From NCBI GenBank assembly GCA_903834475.1, contig CAILJH010000133.1, positions 1 to 32,919 of the forward strand: 32,919 nucleotides of DNA, in the 5' to 3' direction. This stretch comes from an uncultured Prolixibacteraceae bacterium (GTDB taxonomy: Bacteria; Bacteroidota; Bacteroidia; Bacteroidales; Prolixibacteraceae). Both the position numbers and the translations under genes were made by a program. Below, piece after piece: positions 17,362-25,529 of this stretch. The stretch's first letter is position 1. Each line of letters begins with the position of its first letter. The notes under the pieces were generated by a model, which had not been told where the DNA came from, did no database searches, and saw only the letters and a list, made by a program, of their open reading frames with translations.

Positions 17362-18357
17362 CTATTTCAGGTATTGTTCAAAAAAATCGCTCATTTTCTT
17401 CTCCGAATAAACATTGACCCGCTGGATGACTTCCATGGTGTGCGGCCATAGTGGGACCTTGTAATACACATTTGGAACACCCAGACTGTCCAGCTTGGCT
17501 TTTAATTCATCCGACTGGCTGATCGGAACAATCTGATCGGAAGTTCCATGAAGAATCATCGTGGGCGGATCGTTCTTATCCAGATAATGGATCGGTGAAG
17601 CTTCCTTGTAAAGCGCTGGTTCCTCAGCATACGAATGAGCCAAAAAATCGGTAACGGTGGAATTTGTTCTTGAAAATTCGGTAGTCAGATCACTTGGACC
17701 ATAACTGTTTACAACTGCTTTGATGCGATGACGAAATGGAGAAACACTTGCTGAATCGGCAGTTGTGCCGGAATTTTTCCATTCATAGGCAGCCATCATT
17801 GCAAGATACCCACCGGCTGATCCTCCAATCAGCGCAATTCGGTCGGGATCATAACCATATTTTTCTCCATTCCGGTAAAACCACTGAACTGCATCATGAA
17901 TGTCCTCGACGCAAGCCGGATAAGGAGCATCTTTCAGAACCCGGTATGAAACCGTTGCAGTAACATAACCTTTTTTTGCAAATGCCAGAAGGTAAACCAG
18001 ATAACTTTCCCGATCGGCACTTTTCCAACCTCCACCGACAATAAAAACCAATAATGGAGCTGGTTTTGTCAGGTTTCTTGATTTATAAAGATCCAGTTGA
18101 AGCGATTTTCCGTTGATATTTTTGTATTCAATGTTTTTCAGTTCTTCAATTTCCTTAGGAATCGCAGGAGTTTTATTGATCAGATCTTCAAGCCCGACCA
18201 TAAATGCCAGGTAATCAAGAGCTAAAAAATGATAACCAACCGGAGTTTTTTCAGGATTTAAAACAGACCACAGCCGTGGTGTTACCATGAGTGTACAAAA
18301 GGCAACAAGCAGAACCAACAGGCTTTTCAGAATCCGTTTTACAATTTTATATTTCAC
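17362..18357 (-). CDS. Alpha/beta hydrolase, membrane anchored, copy A (HGGG motif altered to VGGG)
   Basis: 331-residue paralogue of the next gene, with the same N-terminal anchor (about 10-28) and the same catalytic set by position: Ser180 in GGSAG, Asp274 in HGTSDQIVP, His306 in LWPHTM. The conspicuous difference is residue 107: the oxyanion-hole motif reads VGGGW, not HGGGW (codon gtc against cat). The glycines that supply backbone NH groups remain, so activity is possible, but the histidine is strongly conserved in this superfamily. Copy A may have altered activity or a different substrate. It is downstream of ceramidase-like gene 3, with a 90-base gap partly made of 8-bp repeats. Confidence 0.9.
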   Translation of the reverse strand: MKYKIVKRILKSLLVLLVAFCTLMVTPRLWSVLNPEKTPVGYHFLALDYLAFMVGLEDLINKTPAIPKEIEELKNIEYKNINGKSLQLDLYKSRNLTKPAPLLVFIVGGGWKSADRESYLVYLLAFAKKGYVTATVSYRVLKDAPYPACVEDIHDAVQWFYRNGEKYGYDPDRIALIGGSAGGYLAMMAAYEWKNSGTTADSASVSPFRHRIKAVVNSYGPSDLTTEFSRTNSTVTDFLAHSYAEEPALYKEASPIHYLDKNDPPTMILHGTSDQIVPISQSDELKAKLDSLGVPNVYYKVPLWPHTMEVIQRVNVYSEKKMSDFFEQYLK

Positions 18358-18412
18358 CAGCGTGTTGATTTAATTCTTTGATGTAAATCCATTAATGTTT
18401 TGAATTGACTCA

Positions 18413-18452
18413 TTTTCAAATTTTCAAATTACCGAATTATCAAATTGTCATT
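18413..18452. repeat. Tandem 8-bp AT-rich repeat covering a stop codon
   Basis: Five consecutive 8-base units: ttttcaaa, ttttcaaa, ttaccgaa, ttatcaaa, ttgtcatt. The last unit contains the stop codon of ceramidase-like gene 3 (18448-18450). The array forms much of the 90-base spacer before alpha/beta hydrolase copy A. Confidence 0.7.
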
Positions 18453-20007
18453 TTTCATTCAATTCGCCCAGCATTTCCTTCAGATTCCGGTGTATAGTCG
18501 GCGCTGTTTCGGGTCCAAGTGAATTCTCTTCGCCATATGGTGCGCCATCTTTGCCATAAGTAAACGGAGCCTTTTCGTCCCATTGGCTTTTTGGAACGAT
18601 GTATCCGATTTCGTCGTTGGCCAGTCCAAAAATGAATTTGTATTTGCCTTTCATCATATCCCGAACCGCCGGGACTTCAACCGGTTGGATTTTGTAATCC
18701 TGACCTTCCGGGGCTTCAACGCCACCATTGATGATTTCAGGGTAAACCTCGCCTGGAACAGTTGCAAACTCCAGAGGACCGATTTTGAAAACGGCCATTT
18801 CGGAGCGCATTTTCATCCAGCCGGTTGTACCGCGATCCAATACACTCAAGGTTGTTCCAAGCTGAAACATTGTATTTGCAATCGGCATATATAGTGTCCG
18901 AACAACCAATGAAATTCCGGCAGTATCAATGATTTGAGCCGGATGATCCATGGCATTCAATACCAAAAGCGATAACTGTTTTCCCTGAGCAGCGGCCTTT
19001 TCAAAAGTTGGTTCTTTAAATCTCTGACCGGTAAATGGATCTTTGATCGTCAGTCGTGGATGAGTGGTCATTAATCCGCCAACCGAAGCGCTAATGTAAA
19101 CCGCAACCCCACCGATTCCAGGTTTCATTAACTGATCGCCATTAAAAACTCCTTTTTCAACGCCTTCGCGAACAAAATGAGGAAAATCGGAAGAAAGCAA
19201 TAAATTATCGCTCCATAAAGTTTCCGGATGGTCTCCCCAACTGATTAACGAACCCAGCGTTTTTCCGTTTTCCTTGTCGATTGCTTTTATTATTCTCAAT
19301 CCTGAATCCATGACTACCGGCTTTCGTGTATCAATAGCCAGTGAATCTGCACCATGCAAATCCTGAGATATTTCCAAAAGTGTTGGACGAAGGTTTTTAA
19401 CAGCTGCCTGAATGGACTTAGCTATCTGGTTTTTCACATATTCCATGTGTGCCTTGTTAATCCCGCAATGATAAGGAGAAACGCCCCAAAGCCCAATCAG
19501 ATCAGGACCTTCGTGGGTATGGGTTGAGGAAATAATGGTATAGGTAATTCCGGCATCGGAAGGAATTCGTTTCCGTACATCGATGACATCGTCGTTCATG
19601 AAACCGATCGCGTCGAGTGATACAATTGCAATCCGTGATTTACCGTCGTCAATGATCATGGTCCTGGCCCAAAGATCGTCGTGAATCCCATTTGCCGGAC
19701 GATTGTTCCCAAACCCGGCGATGCAAACCGGATCGAAAACCCCATTGCCGTTTCCATCGGTAAAAGTATCGCCCTTTTCAGGTTCATATTCTGCATTCCC
19801 GTCTTTATCCACCCATCGGTCAGGAACTGCCGGAGTTACCGGAAAAGCTGCAAAACCTGCCGATAATTGCGAAGGTTTTTCGCTGACAATTTTCATGTCG
19901 GCTTTATAACCGGGATTCCGGTCTTTCAGGTTGGCATAAAACCAGGCCAGAAATCCGACAAAAACAACGAGTAGGATGATCCCCAATACTTTAAAAAACC
20001 GTTTCAT
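18448..20007 (-). CDS. Neutral/alkaline ceramidase-domain protein 3 with Ca-loop-like insertion, membrane anchored
   Basis: 519-residue protein with one N-terminal helix (about 6-24) and a ceramidase-type domain. Candidate zinc ligands: STHTHEGPD with His163/His165, WGDHPET with His260, VPGE with Glu420, and NDEIGYI with Tyr469. The nucleophile region is GGLMTTH, putting Thr314 where ceramidases have Ser. Near the N-terminus, residues 64-93 hold two acidic Asp/Asn/Gly loops (DKDGNAEYEPEKGD and DGNGNGVFDP) that look like EF-hand/dockerin-type calcium loops inserted between the first strand and the IAGFG segment; the two paralogues lack them. It lies 45 bases behind the phosphoesterase gene. 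The true bond cleaved is unknown; amide or ester hydrolysis is inferred from the fold. Confidence 0.87.
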   Translation of the reverse strand: MKRFFKVLGIILLVVFVGFLAWFYANLKDRNPGYKADMKIVSEKPSQLSAGFAAFPVTPAVPDRWVDKDGNAEYEPEKGDTFTDGNGNGVFDPVCIAGFGNNRPANGIHDDLWARTMIIDDGKSRIAIVSLDAIGFMNDDVIDVRKRIPSDAGITYTIISSTHTHEGPDLIGLWGVSPYHCGINKAHMEYVKNQIAKSIQAAVKNLRPTLLEISQDLHGADSLAIDTRKPVVMDSGLRIIKAIDKENGKTLGSLISWGDHPETLWSDNLLLSSDFPHFVREGVEKGVFNGDQLMKPGIGGVAVYISASVGGLMTTHPRLTIKDPFTGQRFKEPTFEKAAAQGKQLSLLVLNAMDHPAQIIDTAGISLVVRTLYMPIANTMFQLGTTLSVLDRGTTGWMKMRSEMAVFKIGPLEFATVPGEVYPEIINGGVEAPEGQDYKIQPVEVPAVRDMMKGKYKFIFGLANDEIGYIVPKSQWDEKAPFTYGKDGAPYGEENSLGPETAPTIHRNLKEMLGELNEK

Positions 20008-20052
20008 ATCTTGAATTTTAACAGGTAAACGCCGTACCTGATTTTATTTGAA

Positions 20053-22764
20053 TTATTTCTTGTAATGTTTGTCGCGTTCATCATCTTCATTATCCAGTGG
20101 CGGACCTTGCTCAATTTTGTGCCAGTCGATCGTTTTGTTGTATTTTTTCATCGCCAGTTCTGCATTAAACACGCGTGAATCGTGCAGCTCAAGCGTATAA
20201 GGTGTAAAATCGGGTTTCGATGTGAAAAAATCCTGAAGTAGTGAACCAGTCACATCAAACTGGTTGACGTAAGGAACGTTCAAAATATTGTAGATGGTTT
20301 TCAGGATTGACCCGAAATTCGCGTGAGTGTGCGACACATATCCCTTTTTCACATATGGGCCGGCCATCATCAGCACCGAGCGGTGAGCATCAATGTGATC
20401 TACCCCACCCTGAGGATCGTCTTCAGTAATAATAACCAGCATATTTTTCCAGTATTTTGTTCGCGAGAGAAAGTGCAAAATCCGGCCCACTGCCAGATCA
20501 TTATCCACCATAAACGACTGCGGATAAGTATAACCATCTTCGGGACGGATACCGGCGCCGTGATCGTTTGGAACCTGCATGGTAATTAATGATGGCAGTT
20601 TTTCTTTCCCCTGAATCCATTTGCTGGTAAATTCGCGTTCAAACTGTTCCATACGGTACTGATCCGGGATATTGGTATTAAATCCGGCATAATCGTGACT
20701 GGTCCTGACGAACAAGGCATTTTGCATTGGAATCATCACCGCGTGTGCTGCGCCGGTATTGGTATCATTCCATTCCTCGCGCTCATGCCCGTCTTCATTA
20801 GCCTCACCAAAATTGTAAAACGATACTTTGCTTCGTTCAAGCGCTTCCCAGAGGCCGCCAATTTCAGCATAATCTTCGGGATCAACGCTTCCGATTGTGC
20901 TCGGAAAACGCCGACCCGGAGCCTTTGAAAAAAGCATTGCAGTTTTTGAAGTGCTGGCATTGGATTCAACCCATTCATTTGGAATCACACCCACCATCCA
21001 ATGATGACCATGAACGGATGCATCGCTATCGCAGTAATAATTATCCGAAAATGAGAACTGTCGTGCTGCCTTGATGTGATTTGGACTTATTCGGAGAAAT
21101 GGAAATTTCGTTCTGAATTCTTCAGGCAAGGTATAACTATTGTTCACACCAAAACGGGCAAGCGTACTGTCACCAGCAGCATTTTTCATCTGACCAAAAA
21201 TTTCGTCATAAGTCCTGTTTTCTTTGGTGATATAGACCACATATTTGATTGGTGATTTTCTCAAACCAGGCAAAGCTGGCAATGGATTTTTAGCATCATC
21301 CGCAATAGTGGTAATTTTAAAGGTATTATCTATCGACTGTTTTGTATAAACGGCCAATTTCGTTGCATCAGGCATTGCCACTTTTTGGAAAGTTCCGAGT
21401 TGAATATCACCTATATAATACCCCTGAACCGGAGGAACAAAACCTTTTCCGCCATTCGGACCAGCACCTAATCCACGGCAGGTTATGATGTAAATTTCCT
21501 TTTCGTCGGCTGATAATTTCACCCGTGTTGGTCCCCATCCGGAAGGAATCAGGCCCTTAGTTTTTCTGGAATCCACATCAATAACTGCTACCGCATTAAA
21601 ACCAAGGAGCGCAACATAAAGCGTTTTTTCGTCTTTGCTGAGTGTAATTCCAAACGGAAGCGAACCGCGGTATTTGTCAATTTTCGGATCAACTAAAACG
21701 GGAATATCACCGATCAGCTTGTGATTTTTGTAGTCAATAATCGAAATGTTGTCGTTTGTTGCATTGGTCACATAGGCAAACTGTTTTCCAACGGCTATCG
21801 AATTCGGACTGGCACCACCCACCACTTCAGCACCTTCAATCATTTGCCCGATCTGATGGCCGGTTTTAAATTTATCCACGACTTTATTTGTCTGCAAATC
21901 GATGGTAAAAACACTCATGGCATCCGGATGAAGCGGACTTCCCAATCCGGGAACCTTGCGTCCTTCAACTTCTGTTCCGTTAATTGATTCCGGAGTATTA
22001 TTGCCATACGGATGATGTGAAATCATTAGTGAATCAATATTTTTCGGCGTTGCACCGGTAATTAGCGGATAGGAATACATGCCCACATTGGCCACCAATG
22101 CAGTCTTTTTATCCGGACTTAAAGTCAATCCGAAAGGTAGCCTGCCAACCGGAATAGACGCTGTAATTTTCCGGGTAGTCAGATCAATCCGGACCATCCT
22201 GAAATTTCCCCTGTCCAAAACAAGCAACTCATTGTTGGCATCATTCAGCACCAGGTCTGAAGTGAAACTATCGTCATATTCCACACCCCCAACCGTTCCG
22301 TTTAACGAAATGGAATCGGTACGGACCAGATTTTCAACGTCGTAGGTAATTACCGCGCCGTTGTCGCCTCCACTGAGGTAAACAGTTTTTGAATCGCCGG
22401 AAAAGGCTACTCCCAAAAATGATCCTTTCGATAAAGGAGATTTGATTTTGCCATCGTAACCTGGTACGCGGATTGCGCCTAAAGTCTGAAGATCAATGAT
22501 GGTAAAAACTCCATTGTGAAGAGTCACCGATTTCTTGCCGTCCGGAGAAATGGCTATACCATAAGGGTCGTTTGTTATTTGAATTAATTGGCCAGCCGGA
22601 GTAGCAAACCGCCCGCTTGGCAAAATGGTTGTGCCACCCTTGTTTATTTGGGTAAACAGGTTTCCGGCAGGAACGGATAAGATTTCAACTTTCTTTTGAG
22701 CCGGCAAACTATACACTGCTAAGGCAAAAAGTACAATTAGCGAAAAGCGAAGGATTAAGTTCAT
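20053..22764 (-). CDS. YncE-like beta-propeller fused to a phosphoesterase (phospholipase C/acid phosphatase family)
   Basis: 903-residue secreted protein with a signal peptide cleaved near residue 22 (LPAQ). Residues about 30-470 are seven-bladed-propeller repeats of the YncE type (ISPDGKK, LSPDKKTALVAN, LSKDEKTLYVA, LSADEKEIYI). Residues about 505-870 form a phosphoesterase domain (PF04185): the metal/nucleophile motif ENRTYDEIFG begins at Glu515, SDASVHGHHW follows, and the second metal site TEDDPQGGVDHID begins at about 780. Relatives are phospholipases C and the acid phosphatase AcpA. In this setting it could remove phosphocholine-like or phosphoethanolamine-like head groups or other phosphates (inference). 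It is the first gene of a tight pair with ceramidase-like gene 3 (45-base gap). The end is highly charged (DNEDDERDKHYKK). Confidence 0.92.
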   Translation of the reverse strand: MNLILRFSLIVLFALAVYSLPAQKKVEILSVPAGNLFTQINKGGTTILPSGRFATPAGQLIQITNDPYGIAISPDGKKSVTLHNGVFTIIDLQTLGAIRVPGYDGKIKSPLSKGSFLGVAFSGDSKTVYLSGGDNGAVITYDVENLVRTDSISLNGTVGGVEYDDSFTSDLVLNDANNELLVLDRGNFRMVRIDLTTRKITASIPVGRLPFGLTLSPDKKTALVANVGMYSYPLITGATPKNIDSLMISHHPYGNNTPESINGTEVEGRKVPGLGSPLHPDAMSVFTIDLQTNKVVDKFKTGHQIGQMIEGAEVVGGASPNSIAVGKQFAYVTNATNDNISIIDYKNHKLIGDIPVLVDPKIDKYRGSLPFGITLSKDEKTLYVALLGFNAVAVIDVDSRKTKGLIPSGWGPTRVKLSADEKEIYIITCRGLGAGPNGGKGFVPPVQGYYIGDIQLGTFQKVAMPDATKLAVYTKQSIDNTFKITTIADDAKNPLPALPGLRKSPIKYVVYITKENRTYDEIFGQMKNAAGDSTLARFGVNNSYTLPEEFRTKFPFLRISPNHIKAARQFSFSDNYYCDSDASVHGHHWMVGVIPNEWVESNASTSKTAMLFSKAPGRRFPSTIGSVDPEDYAEIGGLWEALERSKVSFYNFGEANEDGHEREEWNDTNTGAAHAVMIPMQNALFVRTSHDYAGFNTNIPDQYRMEQFEREFTSKWIQGKEKLPSLITMQVPNDHGAGIRPEDGYTYPQSFMVDNDLAVGRILHFLSRTKYWKNMLVIITEDDPQGGVDHIDAHRSVLMMAGPYVKKGYVSHTHANFGSILKTIYNILNVPYVNQFDVTGSLLQDFFTSKPDFTPYTLELHDSRVFNAELAMKKYNKTIDWHKIEQGPPLDNEDDERDKHYKK

Positions 22765-22804
22765 CTGTTTTTCTGTTTTTTGAATTGTTAAACTTCAAAT
22801 CGTT

Positions 22805-22821
22805 GGTTCAATTTTTGAACC
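22805..22821. repeat. Short perfect palindrome upstream of the phosphoesterase gene
   Basis: The 7-bp arms ggttcaa/ttgaacc around a ttt loop lie 41 bases before the phosphoesterase start and 35 bases after the GH16 stop. There is no long T-tract on the minus strand, so it could be a weak terminator, an operator or a decayed palindromic repeat. Confidence 0.4.
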
Positions 22822-22855
22822 TTCGAAGTATCCATTTTTATTTCGTTTGATTGTA

Positions 22856-23653
22856 CTATTGCCCATTAATTTTTTGATAAAACTTCACATAGTCAACTAC
22901 AAATACATCCGGAAAAATGCTTTTGGCAATTTCCTCTTTATTTCCGGGATATTCCATACTGAGGATCATATATTCGTCGATATTTGATATTCCGGTAGTT
23001 ACTTCGTAAAACCGATATCCATCGACATAGAAAATGTATTTATCCGGAAACCATTCTAAACCAAAAGTATGAAAGCCTTCACCAACGCCTTTTAAGTAAC
23101 TCTGCATCCCATGGGTCGATTGCTGGTGCGGTCCGTAGGCCCAATGAACATTGTGTGAAACAATATCGGGGCCCAGTTTCCTAAAGCATTCCATGATATC
23201 GATTTCAGCACCAAAAACTGCAGGATCTTCACCCTGAGATATTTTTGCTGACTGAATCCAGAATGCACCCCACACTCCTCCCGGAGATTTCTGAACCTGA
23301 GCCCGGCATTCGTAATAACCATACCTCGACATGAATAAACCCTGTGTCCCGATGGCACTTCCCAGCAGACTATCTCCTTTTTGCAGTGCATACAATTTCA
23401 CACAACCATCTTCAACTTTCACAGCCTCTTTCGAAACGTATGCAATGGCACGGGCACCGATTCCACGAACTTTCCATTTGGTAGTATCCAATTGATTTCC
23501 ATTAAATTCATCTTGCCAGAATAGCTTATAACCCAGTTCTTCAGGCGTGTATTTTTTATCTGACATTGGTCCTTGTGCTGGCCGCTGAGCGATACAAATA
23601 CTAGTTAAGGTAAATGAAATAACAATAAGAATTAGATGCTTCATTCCGTGCAT
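22856..23653 (-). CDS. Secreted GH16-family glycoside hydrolase
   Basis: 265-residue enzyme with a signal peptide (residues 1-22, ending ICIAQ) and a complete GH16 jelly-roll. The catalytic signature E-I-D-I-M-E is at 150-155: Glu150 nucleophile, Asp152, Glu155 acid/base. The typical LFWQDEF start, GRYGYYECRAQV-like strand and HTFGLEWFPDKYIFYVDG segment are present. GH16 enzymes cut beta-1,3/1,4 linkages in laminarin, agar, carrageenan, xyloglucan and related glycans; subfamily cannot be assigned by eye. The stop at 22856 leaves no extra binding module. A second ATG three codons in (23644) gives the more typical MKHLIL start and may be the real one. It is preceded by a 160-base spacer with degenerate repeats. 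Confidence 0.93.
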   Translation of the reverse strand: MHGMKHLILIVISFTLTSICIAQRPAQGPMSDKKYTPEELGYKLFWQDEFNGNQLDTTKWKVRGIGARAIAYVSKEAVKVEDGCVKLYALQKGDSLLGSAIGTQGLFMSRYGYYECRAQVQKSPGGVWGAFWIQSAKISQGEDPAVFGAEIDIMECFRKLGPDIVSHNVHWAYGPHQQSTHGMQSYLKGVGEGFHTFGLEWFPDKYIFYVDGYRFYEVTTGISNIDEYMILSMEYPGNKEEIAKSIFPDVFVVDYVKFYQKINGQ

Positions 23654-23704
23654 TTTGAGAATTTTTATTTTTCGTTTCTAATTTCGTTTAGTTCAGATAT
23701 TAAA

Positions 23705-23782
23705 ACGCTGACAGAACCTTCGGATGCTGTCAGGTTTTATAGTCATGCCAGACCTTTCAGCGTCAATAGACCTGGAAGCGTC
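23705..23782. repeat. Degenerate palindromic and direct repeats between the DUF3748 and GH16 genes
   Basis: A hairpin with arms ctgacag (23708-23714) and ctgtcag (23727-23733) encloses a loop containing ccttcgg. The segment acgctga (23705-23711) is also inverted as tcagcgt (23757-23763). Two direct copies, agacctttcagcgtc (23750-23764) and agacctggaagcgtc (23768-23782), follow at an 18-base period. On the minus strand the first hairpin is followed by cgtttt, so it may act as a weak terminator for the DUF3748 gene. Confidence 0.6.
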
Positions 23783-23813
23783 GTATCCGAAATATTAAGA
23801 AAGCAACATTAAT

Positions 23814-25184
23814 TTATTCCAGCCTGATGATAAATATTTGATTTTTTGGTTCACTGCTTCCACCTGAAACAGACCGGTTGAAAGCAATGATTTTCCCGTC
23901 ATTCGACCATACCAAATTTGATGGAGCTCCTGCTGTTTTAGCAGTCAGCCTCTTGAATCTCTTTTCAAACGGACGATCAGAAACCTCGCACTGTATTATG
24001 CTGTTGTCCCAAACATAGATTACTGACTGATTATCGGGACTCCACCGCACTCCGCTTTGTATTCCGGAGGAGTGATCGGTTAACTGGATTGCCTCGCCAC
24101 CTGATGGTGAAATCAGGAATATCTGCTGAATTCCGTTTTGATCTTTGGCTTGGAATGAAATCATGCTGCCATCAGATGAAGAACGCACCACTCCGCCACA
24201 TCCCGGGTATTTGCTGTCAGCTGTGAAAGTCAGTCTTCGCTGAACTGTGCCTTTCGGAGGCATCGGAAAGCTTGTCCGGGTTCCTTCAAGTGGGCCGTAT
24301 TCGCCAGGAACGTTGATTGAATCCGGGATATCAACCACAAAAAGTTCGTCAACCGGCTTTCCATTTTTATCGCGAATACTGCCGATGAATGCTCTTGCAA
24401 CCTGTTTGGTTCCATCAGGTTTTGAATATCCGCTGGCACCTATCCAACTGTCAGAAGCGGCATTGCTGATTTCATCGCTTCCCGGTTTCGGATCAGGAAC
24501 AACCCTTACCACCACTGCACTGTACCATGTTCCCTGAACATTTTCATCGTTCACATCCACTGCAACCGGATTTTGCTGATTGGAAACTGCAACAGTCCTC
24601 AGGTTCCACTTGATACCGGTGGAGTCTTCAACATGTTTCATGATAGCATCGTTATAAGTGTAGCCAACCCATTTGCCATCACGACTGAATTCATGGCGAT
24701 GAGTACCGCCACGCAATGCACCGGGAGTATATGGAAAAGTCACGTCCCTTGAATCCATATTTATAGCCACATTGGGCCTGTCATCTTTAACAATCACGCC
24801 CGAACGGCGCCATTGCTGATAAGGATTGGCTTCTGTACAAACCGGTAATCCGTGAATAAAAATCACTTTGTTTTCAAGCGGATGATAACTTGCAGCCCCG
24901 GCACCCGGGCCATAATCTTTGTTCTCAGGAATTCCGAAGAGCACCTGGTTTTCAGCGGTTTCGATGTTCACCCTTTCTACGGAAGGACTTCCACCAATGC
25001 CACCAACACCGGTCCGGGTATCGTAAACCAGCCATTTTCCATCAGGCGAAAAATTGTCATTATTGTCCAGATCATGGTTTTTGGAATTGTCGCTGGTAAT
25101 TTGAATTTCTTTCATCTGTTTTTCAGTTAATGTACAGGAAACTAGAAATAGAATTCCTATTATGAGATTGTATTTTAACTTCAT
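23814..25184 (-). CDS. DUF3748 (YidR-like) TolB-type propeller lipoprotein
   Basis: 456-residue lipoprotein with lipobox LVSC. The protein begins QITSDNSKNHDLDNNDNFS, then SPDGKWLVYDTR, which resembles DUF3748/E. coli YidR. Several TolB-like WD40 segments recur (FSRDGKWVGYTY, SSSDGSMISFQA, WSPDNQSVIYVWD, WSNDGKIIAFNRS). It is therefore a beta-propeller, with a large middle insertion (YSAVVVRVVPDPKPGSDE, GSIRDKNGKPVDELFVVDIP). YidR has no established function that I know of. No catalytic motif is obvious, so binding or an unrecognised lyase-type activity are both open. I start at 25184 because MKLKYNLIIGILFLVSC gives a standard lipoprotein signal; an ATG at 25211 would add nine residues. Confidence 0.85.
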   Translation of the reverse strand: MKLKYNLIIGILFLVSCTLTEKQMKEIQITSDNSKNHDLDNNDNFSPDGKWLVYDTRTGVGGIGGSPSVERVNIETAENQVLFGIPENKDYGPGAGAASYHPLENKVIFIHGLPVCTEANPYQQWRRSGVIVKDDRPNVAINMDSRDVTFPYTPGALRGGTHRHEFSRDGKWVGYTYNDAIMKHVEDSTGIKWNLRTVAVSNQQNPVAVDVNDENVQGTWYSAVVVRVVPDPKPGSDEISNAASDSWIGASGYSKPDGTKQVARAFIGSIRDKNGKPVDELFVVDIPDSINVPGEYGPLEGTRTSFPMPPKGTVQRRLTFTADSKYPGCGGVVRSSSDGSMISFQAKDQNGIQQIFLISPSGGEAIQLTDHSSGIQSGVRWSPDNQSVIYVWDNSIIQCEVSDRPFEKRFKRLTAKTAGAPSNLVWSNDGKIIAFNRSVSGGSSEPKNQIFIIRLE

Positions 25185-25211
25185 TTTCAGAGTTTTAATT
25201 TGAATGTTCAT

Positions 25212-25529
25212 TTCGAAATTTCAGACCTTTGGTTTATTCATGACAATCAGGCAAATTCGTTATGAACTGCAATTCATTTCTATTTTTATATTCAATATAA
25301 ATTAATTCATTTAACAGATTGTCAGCATTTAAGCACATCTGTAATTGATTTCACTGAAGGGTAAAAACAAAATATTGAACAAGATAAAAGTATAACTGCC
25401 TGATGCTAATTACTTCCGTTATTTTGGATAATGCGCATTAAATATTAACCTGTAAAGTCATGTTGTAATCAGAACAACTATAAAATCAGGAATGCAGAAG
25501 GATAAAAATTTTGTGACTGTTTTGAGCAG
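25212..25529. other. 318-base gap between the GH29 and DUF3748 genes
   Basis: AT-rich and without a plausible gene. It should hold the 3' end of the fucosidase transcript and the promoter of the DUF3748-to-MFS block, but I found no convincing Bacteroidota promoter (TTTG...TAnnTTTG). The only notable site is a perfect 12-bp palindrome, taatgcgcatta, at 25429-25440, which could bind a dimeric regulator. Confidence 0.5.

Noticed and set aside
25429..25440. Perfect 12-bp palindrome taatgcgcatta as operator
   Set aside because: Several such palindromes are expected by chance in 33 kb and there is no second copy near a start codon; mentioned only in the gap entry.
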